From VXPW01 sp965115815 (GTDB lineage: Bacteria > Pseudomonadota > Alphaproteobacteria > TMED109): a DNA stretch of 64,000 nt. Location of the stretch: contig OZ220465.1 of the NCBI GenBank assembly GCA_965115815.1, forward strand, positions 496,001 through 560,000. The letters run 5' to 3'. The number at the start of each line of letters is the position of its first letter. The first letter of the stretch is position 1. This document shows, in pieces, positions 27,852-37,738 of the stretch. Below the pieces are notes generated by a model. That model was not told the DNA's origin. It ran no database searches and was given only the letters and a program-made list of their open reading frames with translations. Made by a program: the position numbers and the translations under genes.

Positions 27852-29707
27852 GCGGGACCCCCTGCCCGCGCCGCGATCGCGGCCGCGAGTTCGTCGACCC
27901 GGAACGGCCGGCCGGTCACCTTGGGCAGGCTGACGGCGTCGACGACGAAGCGGTCGCGGAGCAGCCGGACCAGCTGTCCGGCGTTGACTTCGGGCACCAG
28001 GACGGAGGGGTGGCCGGACAGAAGCTCGCCGAGATTCGACGGCAGAGGGTGCAGGTGCCGAAGGTGCACGTGCGCGGCATCGATTCCGTCTGCCCGGCAG
28101 CGGGCCAGCGCTTCGCGTGCCACCCCGAACGTGGAACCCCACGTCACCACGCATAGCGGCGCGTCGGCCGGGCCTTCGGCCACGGTCGGGGGCAGGGTGC
28201 GCGCGACCCCGGCGACCTTGGCGATTCGGGCGTCGTTCATGAACTGGTGGTTGTCGGGGTCATAGGAGATTTCGCCGCCGGCGCGGCTCTTCTCGAGGCC
28301 GCCGATCCGGTGTTCGAGACCGGGCGTGCCGGGTTTGACCCAAGGCCGGGCCAGCGTCTCCGGGTCGCGGGCGAAGGGTTCGAAACCTTCGGGGTCGGTC
28401 CGGAAGGACACCCGGTCGGCACCGGGTACCACCGGTTCGGGCAGCCGCCAGGGTTCCGAGGTGTTCGCAAGGAAGGCGTCCGACAGGATGATGACCGGTG
28501 TCATGTGCCGGACGGCGATCGTGACGGCTTCGATGGCCGTCGCGTAGCAATCGCTCGGGCTCTGGGGCGCGAGCACCACCACCGGCGCCTCGCCGTGGCG
28601 CCCGTAGAGGGCCTGCAGCAGATCGGCCTGCTCGGTCTTGGTGGGCATGCCGGTCGAGGGTCCCGCCCGCTGGGAGTTGATCACGATCAGCGGCAGTTCC
28701 ACTGCGACGGCTAGGCCCACGGCTTCGGCCTTGAGAGAGATGCCGGGCCCGGAGCTCGACGTGACGCCGAGCGCACCTCCGTAGGAGGCGCCGATGGCGG
28801 CGCAGGCGGCCGCGATTTCATCCTCGGCCTGGAAGGTCACCACGTTGCGCCGCCGCATCCCGGCCAGCTGATGCAGCAGCGTGGAGGCCGGCGTAATCGG
28901 ATACGCACAGAACACGACGTCGAGCCCGGTGCGGTCGGCGGCGGCGGCGAGACCGAGGGCCAGGGCTTCCGCACCGTTGATCGTCCGGTACTCGCCGGCC
29001 GGCCATGCGAACCGGACGGAGGGAGCCTGCAGGAGATCGAGGTCGGGCAGTTCCGCCGTCTCGCCGTAGGCATGACCGGCCTTCAGGGCGGCGACATTCG
29101 CATGGCCGACGGACGACGTCCCGAAACGACGGCGAATCCAGTCCTCGGCCTCGCGCGTGTCGCGGTCGAGCAGCCACAGGATCAGTCCGACCGCCCACAT
29201 GTTGCGGCAGCGCAGCGACCCCTTCTGCCCGAGTTCGAACGTCCGGACCGCATCCCGGGTGTGTCGGGACATGTCGGGCGCGATCGTGCGGAACCCTGCC
29301 AAGGCACCGGGGTCGAGGGGGCTGGCGTCGTAGCCGGCCTTGCTCAGGCCGCGCTTGGTGAACGTGCCGGAATCGACGATGAGCAGCCCGCCGGGGGCCA
29401 GGTCCCCGAGATTGGTCTTCAGCGCCGCGGGGTTGAAGGCCACGAGGACGTTGGGCGCATCCCCCGGGGTCAGCACGTTCCCGTCCCCGACCCGCAGCTG
29501 AAAGGCCGACACCCCGTACGTGGTCCCGGCCGGCGCCCGGATTTCCGCCGGGAAGTCCGGGAGCGTGGATACCCCCTTCCCGCCGAGGGCGGCGGCCATC
29601 GTCAGGCGCATGCCGGAGATCTGGATGCCGTCGCCGGAATCGCCGGCAAACCGGATGACGACACCGTCGGTACTCGGTGCGGTAGCGGGAGGATGCAGCA
29701 GCGTCAT
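27848..29707 (-). CDS. korA: 2-oxoglutarate:ferredoxin oxidoreductase, alpha subunit (gamma-alpha fusion)
   Basis: A 619-residue fused gamma-alpha subunit, the usual form in alphaproteobacteria. The N-terminal gamma domain begins with 'RFAGDSGDGIQISG'. The alpha domain starts near residue 235 with 'GAEALALGLAAAADR' and the TPP-binding-fold motif 'CAYPITPAST'. 'SSSGPGISLKAEA' and 'NSQRAGPSTGMPTKTEQADL' follow. It pairs with the overlapping korB. The start ATG 29707 has only a weak Shine-Dalgarno. The intergenic region to folD (29708-29875) is divergent and should contain both promoters. Confidence 0.94.
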   Translation of the reverse strand: MTLLHPPATAPSTDGVVIRFAGDSGDGIQISGMRLTMAAALGGKGVSTLPDFPAEIRAPAGTTYGVSAFQLRVGDGNVLTPGDAPNVLVAFNPAALKTNLGDLAPGGLLIVDSGTFTKRGLSKAGYDASPLDPGALAGFRTIAPDMSRHTRDAVRTFELGQKGSLRCRNMWAVGLILWLLDRDTREAEDWIRRRFGTSSVGHANVAALKAGHAYGETAELPDLDLLQAPSVRFAWPAGEYRTINGAEALALGLAAAADRTGLDVVFCAYPITPASTLLHQLAGMRRRNVVTFQAEDEIAAACAAIGASYGGALGVTSSSGPGISLKAEAVGLAVAVELPLIVINSQRAGPSTGMPTKTEQADLLQALYGRHGEAPVVVLAPQSPSDCYATAIEAVTIAVRHMTPVIILSDAFLANTSEPWRLPEPVVPGADRVSFRTDPEGFEPFARDPETLARPWVKPGTPGLEHRIGGLEKSRAGGEISYDPDNHQFMNDARIAKVAGVARTLPPTVAEGPADAPLCVVTWGSTFGVAREALARCRADGIDAAHVHLRHLHPLPSNLGELLSGHPSVLVPEVNAGQLVRLLRDRFVVDAVSLPKVTGRPFRVDELAAAIAARAGGPA

Positions 29708-29875
29708 TGCGCTCGGACAGGGTCGCGCGGGATCGTGTCGTCCGCCGCCCGGAGCGGACGGGGAAGCCCGGAGAAAAACACGAACGAACGAGGATACAGT
29801 AGGGAGTCGCGCCGCCGCGTCAACGGTCCTTCCGGATCCGGGTCGCGGGCGTCCCGTGCATTCGAGGCGAGGTCC

Positions 29876-30781
29876 ATGTCCGCCAGGATCATCGACGGCA
29901 GGGAGATCGCTCGCCGCACGCGCGGCCGGGTGGCGCGCGACGTGGCCGCACTGGCTCGCCGGTTCGGCCGGCCGCCTGGCCTGGCGGTGATCCTGGCCGG
30001 AGACGATGCGGCCAGTGCAACCTATGTCCGGGTCAAGCGCCGGCAGGCCGCCGAGTGCGGGCTGCGGTCGACCGTCCATGCGCTGGCGGGCGATGCTCCG
30101 GAAGCCGCACTGGTCGGACTCGTCGGCGAACTGAACCGCGACGCAGCCGTGGATGCGATCCTCGTGCAGTTGCCGCTGCCCGGACACGTCGCGCCGCATC
30201 GCGTCCTTGATGCGGTGCGCCCGGAGAAGGATGTCGACGGATTTCATTCGAGCAACGCCGGGCTCCTCGCCCTGGGCCGGGCCCGTACGGTCCCCTGCAC
30301 GCCGCGCGGCTGCCTTGCGCTGCTCCGGCACGTGCACGGCGACGACGAGGAGGGAAGCCGCGGCCGGCTCGCGGGGCTCCACGCCGTGGTGATTGGCCGG
30401 AGTGCGATCGTCGGCCGCCCCATGGCGGCGCTGCTCACCGCGGAAAACTGCACGGTCACGCTGGCGCATTCGCACACCCGGAGCCTGCCGGAACTGTGCC
30501 GCCGGGCCGACGTGCTGGTGGCGGCGGCCGGGCGGGCGGCCATGGTGCGGGGGGACTGGGTGCGGCCGGGGGCCACCGTGATCGATGTCGGAATCAACCG
30601 GGTGGGGGGGGTGGGCGCCGGCCGCATGGTCGGCGATGTCGCGTTCGACGAAGCGAGGGAGAGGGCCGGGGCGATCACCCCCGTGCCCGGAGGGGTCGGA
30701 CCGATGACCGTTGCCTACCTGCTGCACAACACGGTGACCCTGTTCCGGCGTCTTCGGACAGGGGGGTCGGAGGGGGCGTGA
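29876..30781 (+). CDS. folD: Bifunctional methylenetetrahydrofolate dehydrogenase/cyclohydrolase
   Basis: A 301-residue FolD. It interconverts 5,10-methylene-THF, 5,10-methenyl-THF and 10-formyl-THF using NADP in the cytoplasm. Visible signatures are 'ASATYVRVKRRQAAECG' with the catalytic lysine, 'ILVQLPLP', 'EKDVDGFH', the NADP loop 'VVIGRSAIVGRPMAALL' and the C-terminal 'PVPGGVGPMTVAYLL'. The ATG at 29876 has 'gaggcgagg' just upstream. It is convergent with mutL, only 17 bp between the two stops, and divergent from korA. Confidence 0.96.
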   Translation: MSARIIDGREIARRTRGRVARDVAALARRFGRPPGLAVILAGDDAASATYVRVKRRQAAECGLRSTVHALAGDAPEAALVGLVGELNRDAAVDAILVQLPLPGHVAPHRVLDAVRPEKDVDGFHSSNAGLLALGRARTVPCTPRGCLALLRHVHGDDEEGSRGRLAGLHAVVIGRSAIVGRPMAALLTAENCTVTLAHSHTRSLPELCRRADVLVAAAGRAAMVRGDWVRPGATVIDVGINRVGGVGAGRMVGDVAFDEARERAGAITPVPGGVGPMTVAYLLHNTVTLFRRLRTGGSEGA

Positions 30782-30798
30782 GATCGACCCGCAGGCGG

Positions 30799-32649
30799 TC
30801 AGCCTCGCCCGAACAGGCGCTCGAGGTCCGATTTCCGAAACTCCACGAAGGTGGGCCGTCCGTGGTTGCACTGGCCCGAATTCGGGGTCTTCTCCATGTC
30901 GCGCAGGAGCGCGTCCATCTCCGGAAGGGTCAGGACGCGCCCGGCGCGCACCGACCCGTGGCACGCCATGGTCGAACACACGTGTTCGATCCGGTCGGTG
31001 AGCGCGGTGGCGGTGCTGTGCTCGAGCAGCTCGTCGGCCAGGTCCTGCAGCAGACCGGCCACGGCCACGTTCCGGAGTATGGAAGGAGTGCCGAGCACGG
31101 CGACGGCGCCGTCGCCGCGGGCTTCCAGCACGAGCCCCAGCGCCCGCAGCTCTTCCGCCCGGCGTCCGAGAATCTCGACCGCGGCGGGCTCGAGGGGGAC
31201 GACCTCGGGCGTGAGCAGCCTCTGGCTGGACGGTTCGTCGCCCTCCAGCCCGGCCTTGATGCTCTCGAGGACGATGCGCTCGTGCGCAGCGTGCTGGTCG
31301 ACCAGGATCAGTCCGTCCCGGGTCTCGGACAGGATGAACATGCGGTGAAGCTGGGCGCGGGCGCGGCCCAGCGGCAGTTCGGGATCCGGCAGCGGCGACG
31401 GTCCGCCACCGGGCCGCGGCCGGTCGGTCTCCGGCTCCGGCCCGGGTGGACTGAAGGCCGCCGGTCCGGACGGCGGCGCGGATCCCCCGGGGTACCGGGG
31501 CGATCCGGCGGCGCGGCCGCCCCCGGCCTCCCGGATCTCCGGCCGGGACGACCGGGCCGGCGGCTGGATCCCGACGGCGCGTTCGAACCGCAGCCACGGA
31601 TCCCGGCGGGCCCGCGAGAGCGCCTGTTGCGCCAGCGCGGTGGAGGGCCGGGGCCCCTCCTCGCGAAGGGCCGTCCGGATTCCGGCGACGATGGTGTTCC
31701 GGACCGTTTGCGGATCGCGGAACCGCACCTCGGTCTTGGCCGGGTGAACGTTGATGTCGACCTCCCGCATCGCCACGTCGAGGTAGAGCGCGACCACCGG
31801 CTGGCGGTCATGGGCGATCAGGCCCTGATAGGCGCCGCGGAGCGCACCGTGCAGGACCCGGTCCCGAACCACCCGGCTGTTGACGAACAGGTACTGGGCG
31901 CGGGCATTCGCCCGGTTCACGGTCGGCAGCGAGGCCCGGCCGGACACCCGGACGGTCCCGCGTTCGTACCGGACCTCGACGGCATTGTCGGCGAAGGCGT
32001 CGCCCATGACCGCCCGCAGCCGGTCGTCGCGCGCGCCAGCGGCCTCGGCCGGCGCCCGGAGGTCCACCTTGGTCCGGCCGTCGATCTGCAGCTTGAAGGC
32101 GATGCCGGGATGGGCCATCGCAAGTTCCCGGACCGTCTGGGTCACGGCCATCGATTCGGCACGGTCCGACTTGAGGAACTTGAGGCGTGCCGGCGTGGCC
32201 CGAAACAGATCGGAGACGGTGACCCGGGTGCCCGGCGGATGCGCGGCCGGGGTGACCGGACCCGCAGTCCCGGCGTCGACCGTCACGGCAAAGGCCTCCG
32301 GCCCGCCGCGGGCCCGCGAGGTCACGGTCAGCCTGCTGACCGACCCGATCGAGGGCAGGGCTTCGCCGCGGAACCCCAGGGTCGGGATCGCGAACAGGTC
32401 ATCCTCGGGCAGCTTGGAGGTCGCGTGCCGTTCGATCGCGAGGGCCAGGTCGCCGGGCGGCATGCCGCGGCCGTCATCCGTGACCGTGATGTCGGTCTTG
32501 CCGCCGCGGGCGATGCTGACGGCAATGGATCGGGCGTCGGCGTCGAGCGCGTTCTCGACGAGTTCCTTGACGACCGAGGCCGGCCGCTCGACGACCTCGC
32601 CGGCGGCAATGCGGTTGACGGTTCCTTCCGGCAGGCGGCGGATCGTCAT
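30799..32649 (-). CDS. mutL: DNA mismatch repair endonuclease MutL
   Basis: A 616-residue MutL. The N-terminal GHKL ATPase has 'ELVENALDADA', 'DDGRGMPPGD', 'HATSKL' and 'GFRGEALPSIGS'. A proline-rich linker spans about residues 340-420. The C-terminal dimerisation domain carries the endonuclease motif DQHAxxExxxxE ('DQHAAHERIVLE') together with 'ACHGSVRAG' and 'CNHGRPTF'. This is the nicking type of MutL used by bacteria without MutH. The ATG at 32649 overlaps the pgi stop by 4 bp (ATGA). An intact mutL is relevant to the odd mutation spectrum in nearby IS relics, because it means a mutL defect is not the explanation. Confidence 0.96.
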   Translation of the reverse strand: MTIRRLPEGTVNRIAAGEVVERPASVVKELVENALDADARSIAVSIARGGKTDITVTDDGRGMPPGDLALAIERHATSKLPEDDLFAIPTLGFRGEALPSIGSVSRLTVTSRARGGPEAFAVTVDAGTAGPVTPAAHPPGTRVTVSDLFRATPARLKFLKSDRAESMAVTQTVRELAMAHPGIAFKLQIDGRTKVDLRAPAEAAGARDDRLRAVMGDAFADNAVEVRYERGTVRVSGRASLPTVNRANARAQYLFVNSRVVRDRVLHGALRGAYQGLIAHDRQPVVALYLDVAMREVDINVHPAKTEVRFRDPQTVRNTIVAGIRTALREEGPRPSTALAQQALSRARRDPWLRFERAVGIQPPARSSRPEIREAGGGRAAGSPRYPGGSAPPSGPAAFSPPGPEPETDRPRPGGGPSPLPDPELPLGRARAQLHRMFILSETRDGLILVDQHAAHERIVLESIKAGLEGDEPSSQRLLTPEVVPLEPAAVEILGRRAEELRALGLVLEARGDGAVAVLGTPSILRNVAVAGLLQDLADELLEHSTATALTDRIEHVCSTMACHGSVRAGRVLTLPEMDALLRDMEKTPNSGQCNHGRPTFVEFRKSDLERLFGRG

Positions 32650-34004
32650 CCGGCCAGGTTCCGGGCCAGCCGAATCTTGGCGCCTTCGACCGCCGGCTGA
32701 TCGAAGGGATCGATTCCGAGAAGGTCCGCGAGCAATGCGGTCTCGAGCATGAGGCGGATCATCAGGGCACCGTAGGCAGCCTGGTTCCGGCGCGCAAGGA
32801 AGATGGTACGGACCGGCCGGCCGGCCGCGGCGAGGCTCTCGACCGTCGCATCGGTATGCGCGCTCCAGAGAGTGTCGAGGCGGCGGGGAAACCAGTCGGG
32901 GAGGGCCGTGCGGTCGGCGGGAATCCGGATGCAGCGGGCGGTGGGCGTCCGCAGCAGAGTGAACATCTGTCCGGGCGGGCCGTCCAGCCAGAGCTGCAGC
33001 TGGCTGTGCTCGTCGTCGGTCCCGGTCGCCGTCACGGGCGTGAAGCCGAGTCCGGCCTTGCCGAGGCTTTCGGCGGTCAGCTGCCGATACCAGGCCTGCA
33101 GGGGACGCAGCGCCGGATCGTAGGCCAGCGTGACCAGCGTGCCGGTGCGGTGCCGGTCGTGAAATTCGGCCATCGCGGCCGCGGCTTCCGCGGCGGGGCT
33201 CAGGCCCGTGTCCGGAAACGCGGCCGCGAGGGCCGCCCGTCCGCCGGCAAGCGGGCCGGGTTCGGAGCGGTGCGAACGGTGGGCCGCGATGGCTGCGGGC
33301 AGCAGCCCGGAAGCCGTGAAGGCGGCGAACCGGCCTCCCACGTCGGCCGGGACGTCGAGCACGGGAAGGCCGTGATTCCGGGCCAGGGCTCCGAGCGGGG
33401 ACGACCGGGCCGCGGTCAGGCAGACGACCTGCCGCCGGAGGGCTGCGGAATCCAGCGTACCGCCGTACCAGTCGAGCAGGATGGCGAACAGCGCGAGCAC
33501 CTCGGTGGTTCGACCGGACTGGCTGGCGAAGATGGTGCAGACGCGGTCGGGTCCGATCCGGTCCAGGGTCCGCAGCAGCCGCGCACAGGCGTCCGGATGG
33601 ACGCTGTCCGCGAAGATCATCGAAGGCCGGGCCCCGACCGCGCCGGTGTCCGCCGCGCCGGCGGCCGCGACGAACGCCCGGCCGGCGTGCACGGATCCGC
33701 CGCAGCCGACGTGGACGACCGCCTCGGCGGTGCGGGCGAACCGTCGGCCGACATCGAGGTAGCCGGCGGAGGCGGGGCCACGGTGCAGGGTGGTCAGGAA
33801 CGGCAGCTCGCCGGCCCGGTAGCGTTCGGCCAGCCGGCGCAGCGCCGACCGGGCCGCTTTTCGGTAGGGCGCCCGAGCGCCGGCGCGGGCAATCCAAGTG
33901 GCCGAATCACACCGGACGTCGGGACCGCCGGCGCCCTTGCGGCCGCCCCTTCGGCCCGGGCCGTCCGGTGCGCTCCGCGGCCGGGGCCGTCCTCGTCCGG
34001 TCAC
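32646..34004 (-). CDS. pgi: Glucose-6-phosphate isomerase
   Basis: A 452-residue SIS-fold phosphoglucose isomerase, somewhat shorter than the enterobacterial type but normal for alphaproteobacterial forms. It interconverts glucose-6-phosphate and fructose-6-phosphate. Visible elements are 'VHVGCGGSVHAGRAFVAA', 'FASQSGRTTEVLALFAI', 'TASGLLPAAIAAH' and 'TDDEHSQLQLWLDGP', the last carrying the catalytic region. The frame starts with GTG 34004; the first 30 residues are Gly/Arg/Pro-rich and atypical, so the real start could be further in. mutL follows with a 4-bp overlap. Confidence 0.9.
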   Translation of the reverse strand: MTGRGRPRPRSAPDGPGRRGGRKGAGGPDVRCDSATWIARAGARAPYRKAARSALRRLAERYRAGELPFLTTLHRGPASAGYLDVGRRFARTAEAVVHVGCGGSVHAGRAFVAAAGAADTGAVGARPSMIFADSVHPDACARLLRTLDRIGPDRVCTIFASQSGRTTEVLALFAILLDWYGGTLDSAALRRQVVCLTAARSSPLGALARNHGLPVLDVPADVGGRFAAFTASGLLPAAIAAHRSHRSEPGPLAGGRAALAAAFPDTGLSPAAEAAAAMAEFHDRHRTGTLVTLAYDPALRPLQAWYRQLTAESLGKAGLGFTPVTATGTDDEHSQLQLWLDGPPGQMFTLLRTPTARCIRIPADRTALPDWFPRRLDTLWSAHTDATVESLAAAGRPVRTIFLARRNQAAYGALMIRLMLETALLADLLGIDPFDQPAVEGAKIRLARNLAG

Positions 34005-34120
34005 CGGTTCGGGTGGTATGCTGCGGTCGCCCGGTCCGACCGGGCGACCTCCTTCCCCGGCACCCTGCGGAACGCCGCGCGACGGCCGGTGCCGGTCCGA
34101 CGGACCGCGGAGCCCAGCGC

Positions 34121-34468
34121 ATGGATACGGTGATCTACCACAACCCGAAGTGTAGCAAGTCCCGCGCCGCCTTGGCCTTGCTGCGGGAGCGCGGGATCGA
34201 TCCCGAGATCGTCGAATACCTGAAGGCGCCGCCCGACGCGCCGGCGCTGGCGGACCTCCTGCTCCGTCTGGGGATGGGGCCGCGCCAACTTCTTCGCCAG
34301 CGGGAACCCGTCTACCGGACGCGGTGCCTTTCGGACCCGGCTCTAGACGACGATGCGCTGATTGCGGCGATGGTGGCGGATCCGATCCTCATCGAGCGTC
34401 CCATCGTCGTGCACGGCGGCCGGGCCCGGGTGGGGCGGCCGCCGGAGTCGGTCCTGGAGCTCCTCTGA
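34121..34468 (+). CDS. arsC: ArsC-family reductase (arsenate reductase-like)
   Basis: A 115-residue ArsC/Spx-fold protein of the glutaredoxin-dependent arsenate reductase type. The N-terminal 'IYHNPKCSKSRAAL' carries the catalytic Cys11. Later arginines that bind arsenate are present in 'EPVYRTR' and 'ERPIVVHGGRARVGRPP'. No arsR, arsB or other arsenic gene is nearby, so the physiological substrate may differ. It begins a plus-strand series with oligopeptidase B, dapE and a flavin monooxygenase, 46 bp before the next gene. ATG 34121 follows 'ggag' closely. Confidence 0.88.
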   Translation: MDTVIYHNPKCSKSRAALALLRERGIDPEIVEYLKAPPDAPALADLLLRLGMGPRQLLRQREPVYRTRCLSDPALDDDALIAAMVADPILIERPIVVHGGRARVGRPPESVLELL

Positions 34469-34514
34469 TCCCGTGCGCGGACCGCGGGGCCGGCGGCCGG
34501 CGGGAACGGGAGCC

Positions 34515-36536
34515 GTGATCGGACCCGCCGATCCCCACGCATGGCTCCGATGCGCGAACTGGTCGGCGGTGCTGCGCGACCCGGAGACCCTGGAGCCCGG
34601 GATCCGGGCCTACCTTGAGCAGGAGAACGCGCGGACCGAGACGGAGCTGCAGCCGGTGGCAGGGCTCCGGAGCGAACTGGTGCGCGAACTCCGCGGCCGG
34701 ATTCCGGATCACGAGGCCGAAGTTCCGGTCCCGGACGGCCGCTATGCCTACTACCGGCGATTCGAGCGCGCGTGCGAATACCCGTTGCTCTGCCGGATTC
34801 CGACACCGGACGGGACCGAGGAGATCCTGCTCGACGGCAACCGGGAAGCGGACCGGTCGAACTACTTCCGGATCGGCGGCGCGCGCCACTCGCCCGATCA
34901 CGCAACGCTGGCCTATGCCGCCGACCGCACGGGATCGGAACGGCACGAAGTGCGGTTCCTGGACCTCGCCCGTGGGACCGAGCGGGCCGAGCGCCTGTCC
35001 GGGGTTCAGGGCGACCTTGCCTGGTCGCTGGATTCCCGGTACCTCTTCTACACCGTTCTCGACGACCGCCACCGGCCCTGGCAGGTGCGCCGGCACCGTC
35101 TCGGAGAAGCCCCGGAGCACGATGCCGTCGTGTTCACGCGCCCTTCGCCGCAGGTATTCGTGTCGGTCAGACGGACCGAGAGCGGGCGCTTCCTCTGCAT
35201 TGACTGCCACGAGCATGCCGATACGTCCGAAACCTACCTGATTGGTGCGTCCCGGCCGCAGTCGGAGCCGTTCCGGGTCTGGCCGCGGCGGGCGGGCGTG
35301 CGCTACACCGTGTCGGATCACGGCGACGACCTGTTCGTGCTCACGAACGACGGGGCCGAGGACTTCCGGATTGTCCGGATGCCGGGGGACCGGCCCCGCA
35401 CCGATGCCGTCCCGGTCGTGCCGCACCGCGCCGGGGTCCATATCCTCGACATGCAGGTCTTCGCCGAGTGGCTGGTCCGACTGGAGCGGGTGGCCGGGCT
35501 GCCGCGGATCGTGGTCCGCAGTCTGCGCGACGGCCGGGAATATCCGATCGATGCGGGGGAAGAAGAAGCGTTCAGTCTGCACCTGGTGCCGGGCATGGAA
35601 TACGCGGGCGAGGTCGTCCGCTACGTCTACAGTTCCCTCACGACTCCCGCCCGGACGTTCGATTTCGATCTGCGTCGGCGGACGGCCGTGCTGCGCAAGG
35701 AGCAGCGGATTCCCGGGGGGCATGACGCCGGGCAGTACGTCGGACGGCGGCTGGCCGTGCGCAGCGACGACGGGAGCGAGGTTCCGGTGTCCGTGGTGCA
35801 CCGGAAGGATCTCGTGCTCGACGGCCGGACCCCGCTCCTGCTGTACGGCTACGGCGCGTACGGGCATGCCACGCCCGCTTCGTTCGTGCACACGCGGCTC
35901 AGCCTGCTGGACCGCGGCTTCGTGTATGCGATCGCCCATGTGCGCGGCGGCTCCGAGCGGGGCTACCGCTGGTATCTCGACGGCAAGCTCGAGCGCAAGG
36001 AGAACAGCTTTGCCGACTTCGTGGCGGCGGGGCGGGCGCTGGCGGCGGCGGGGTACACGAGTCGGGGCCGCATCATCGCGCACGGCGGCAGCGCCGGCGG
36101 CCTGCTGGTCGGCGCGTCGCTGAACCGGGATCCCGGGTTGTTCGGAGGCGTGATCGCGGAAGTCCCCTTCGTCGACGTGCTCAACACGATGCTGGATGCC
36201 TCGCTCCCGCTGACGCCCCCGGAATGGTCGGAGTGGGGGGATCCGGTTCGCGACGAGGCAGCCCGGGACCGGATCGGCTCGTACTGTCCGTATGCCAACG
36301 TGGTCGAGCAACGGTATCCGGCCGTGCTGGCGACGGCCGGGCTGACGGATCCGCGCGTCGGCTACTGGGAGCCGGCCAAGTGGACCGCCAAGCTGCGGGC
36401 CTGTACGACGTCGTCGGCGCCGGTGCTGCTGTGGACCCACCTGCAAGCCGGGCACGGCGGGTCGGCCGGCCGCTATGCCCGTCTCGACGAAGTTGCGCTC
36501 GTCTATGCATTCGCCCTGATGACCGCCGCCCCGTGA
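34515..36536 (+). CDS. ptrB: Oligopeptidase B (S9 prolyl-oligopeptidase family)
   Basis: A 673-residue serine peptidase of family S9A. An N-terminal seven-bladed propeller (about residues 80-400) precedes an alpha/beta-hydrolase domain. That domain has the catalytic serine in 'AHGGSAGGLLVGA', the aspartate in 'AGLTDPRVGYWEPAKW' and the histidine in 'THLQAGHGG'. Oligopeptidase B cuts short peptides after basic residues in the cytosol. I start at GTG 34515, preceded by a purine-rich 'gggaacgggag'. The TGA stop overlaps the GTG start of dapE (GTGA), so the two are coupled. Confidence 0.93.
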   Translation: MIGPADPHAWLRCANWSAVLRDPETLEPGIRAYLEQENARTETELQPVAGLRSELVRELRGRIPDHEAEVPVPDGRYAYYRRFERACEYPLLCRIPTPDGTEEILLDGNREADRSNYFRIGGARHSPDHATLAYAADRTGSERHEVRFLDLARGTERAERLSGVQGDLAWSLDSRYLFYTVLDDRHRPWQVRRHRLGEAPEHDAVVFTRPSPQVFVSVRRTESGRFLCIDCHEHADTSETYLIGASRPQSEPFRVWPRRAGVRYTVSDHGDDLFVLTNDGAEDFRIVRMPGDRPRTDAVPVVPHRAGVHILDMQVFAEWLVRLERVAGLPRIVVRSLRDGREYPIDAGEEEAFSLHLVPGMEYAGEVVRYVYSSLTTPARTFDFDLRRRTAVLRKEQRIPGGHDAGQYVGRRLAVRSDDGSEVPVSVVHRKDLVLDGRTPLLLYGYGAYGHATPASFVHTRLSLLDRGFVYAIAHVRGGSERGYRWYLDGKLERKENSFADFVAAGRALAAAGYTSRGRIIAHGGSAGGLLVGASLNRDPGLFGGVIAEVPFVDVLNTMLDASLPLTPPEWSEWGDPVRDEAARDRIGSYCPYANVVEQRYPAVLATAGLTDPRVGYWEPAKWTAKLRACTTSSAPVLLWTHLQAGHGGSAGRYARLDEVALVYAFALMTAAP

Positions 36537-37738
36537 AGCCCGTCGGTCCGGACGCTCCGGAGGATCTGACCGATCCCCTGCCGGTGGCGCGGGCGCTGAT
36601 TCGCTGTCCCAGCGTCACTCCGGCCGACGCCGGGGCCTTGGATCTCCTGGAGACCGTGCTCGGCGGCCTCGGGTTCACGTGCCATCGCTTGGCCTTCGGA
36701 GATCCCGGTGCCGAAGGTGCGGAGGCGCGGGTCGAGAATCTGTACGCCCGCATCGGCACCGGCCGTCCCCACTTCTGTTTTGCCGGTCATACGGACGTCG
36801 TGCCGCCCGGTCCGGCCGCGGCATGGGATCGGGACCCGTTCGCGGGGATCGCGGAGGACGGAATCCTCTACGGGCGCGGGGCCTCGGATATGAAGGGAAG
36901 CATCGCGGCCTTCATCGCGGCCTGCAGCCGGTTCCTGCGGAGTGGGCAGGCCTTCGGGTCCGTCAGCCTGCTGCTGACCGGCGACGAGGAGAAACATGCG
37001 CGGAACGGCACGGCCCGGGTGCTCGACTGGATGGACCGGCACGGCGAGCAGGTGGATGCGTGCGTGGTGGGAGAGCCCACCAGTCGGAAGCGCCTGGGCG
37101 ATACCATGAAGATCGGGCGCCGGGGCAGCGTGAACGGCACGCTGACCGTCCCGGGCGTCCAGGGGCACGTGGCCTATCCGGAACTGGCCGACAACCCCGT
37201 CCCGCGGATCGTGGCCTTGCTGGCCTCGCTGCTGGCCGAGCCTCCGGACGACGGGGCTCCGCATTTTCAACCGTCCCGTCTGGAGGTCACCTCGATCGAC
37301 GTCGGCAACGACGCGACCAACGTGATTCCGGGCCGTGCGGCGGCGCGCTTCAACGTACGCTTCTGTCCGGCCCACACCCCGGGATCGCTCGAGGCCTGGA
37401 TGCGGCGCCGGCTCGACGCTGCATCCGCCGGCGGCTACCGGCTGGACTTGGACTGGAGCGGAGCCGCGTTTCGGACCGAACCCGGGCCTCTGACCGAGGT
37501 GGTGTCGGCGGCGGTGGCGGACGTGACCGGCGGCCGGCCGGCAGCGTCGACGGGTGGCGGTACGTCGGACGCCCGGTTCATCCAGGCGGTCTGCCCGGTG
37601 GTCGAGCTGGGCGGCGTCGGCCAGACGATGCATCAGGCCAACGAACACGTTGCGATCGCCGACCTGCGGACCCTTGCCGACGTGTACGAACGGATTCTCG
37701 CGCGGTTCTTCGCGCCGAACGGCGGGGGCGCCGCGTGA
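36533..37738 (+). CDS. dapE: Succinyl-diaminopimelate desuccinylase
   Basis: A 401-residue M20-family metallohydrolase of the lysine/diaminopimelate pathway, hydrolysing N-succinyl-LL-DAP to LL-DAP and succinate. Metal- and substrate-binding motifs are in place: 'FAGHTDVVPPG', 'GRGASDMKGSIAAF', 'TGDEEKHARNGT', 'VVGEPTS' and 'GTSDARF'. 'MHQANEHVAI' near the C-terminus completes the site. The GTG at 36533 overlaps the ptrB stop, and its own stop overlaps the GTG of the next gene. It is therefore the middle member of a tightly coupled trio. It is slightly longer than usual at the N-terminus ('VKPVGPDAPEDL'). Confidence 0.94.
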   Translation: MKPVGPDAPEDLTDPLPVARALIRCPSVTPADAGALDLLETVLGGLGFTCHRLAFGDPGAEGAEARVENLYARIGTGRPHFCFAGHTDVVPPGPAAAWDRDPFAGIAEDGILYGRGASDMKGSIAAFIAACSRFLRSGQAFGSVSLLLTGDEEKHARNGTARVLDWMDRHGEQVDACVVGEPTSRKRLGDTMKIGRRGSVNGTLTVPGVQGHVAYPELADNPVPRIVALLASLLAEPPDDGAPHFQPSRLEVTSIDVGNDATNVIPGRAAARFNVRFCPAHTPGSLEAWMRRRLDAASAGGYRLDLDWSGAAFRTEPGPLTEVVSAAVADVTGGRPAASTGGGTSDARFIQAVCPVVELGGVGQTMHQANEHVAIADLRTLADVYERILARFFAPNGGGAA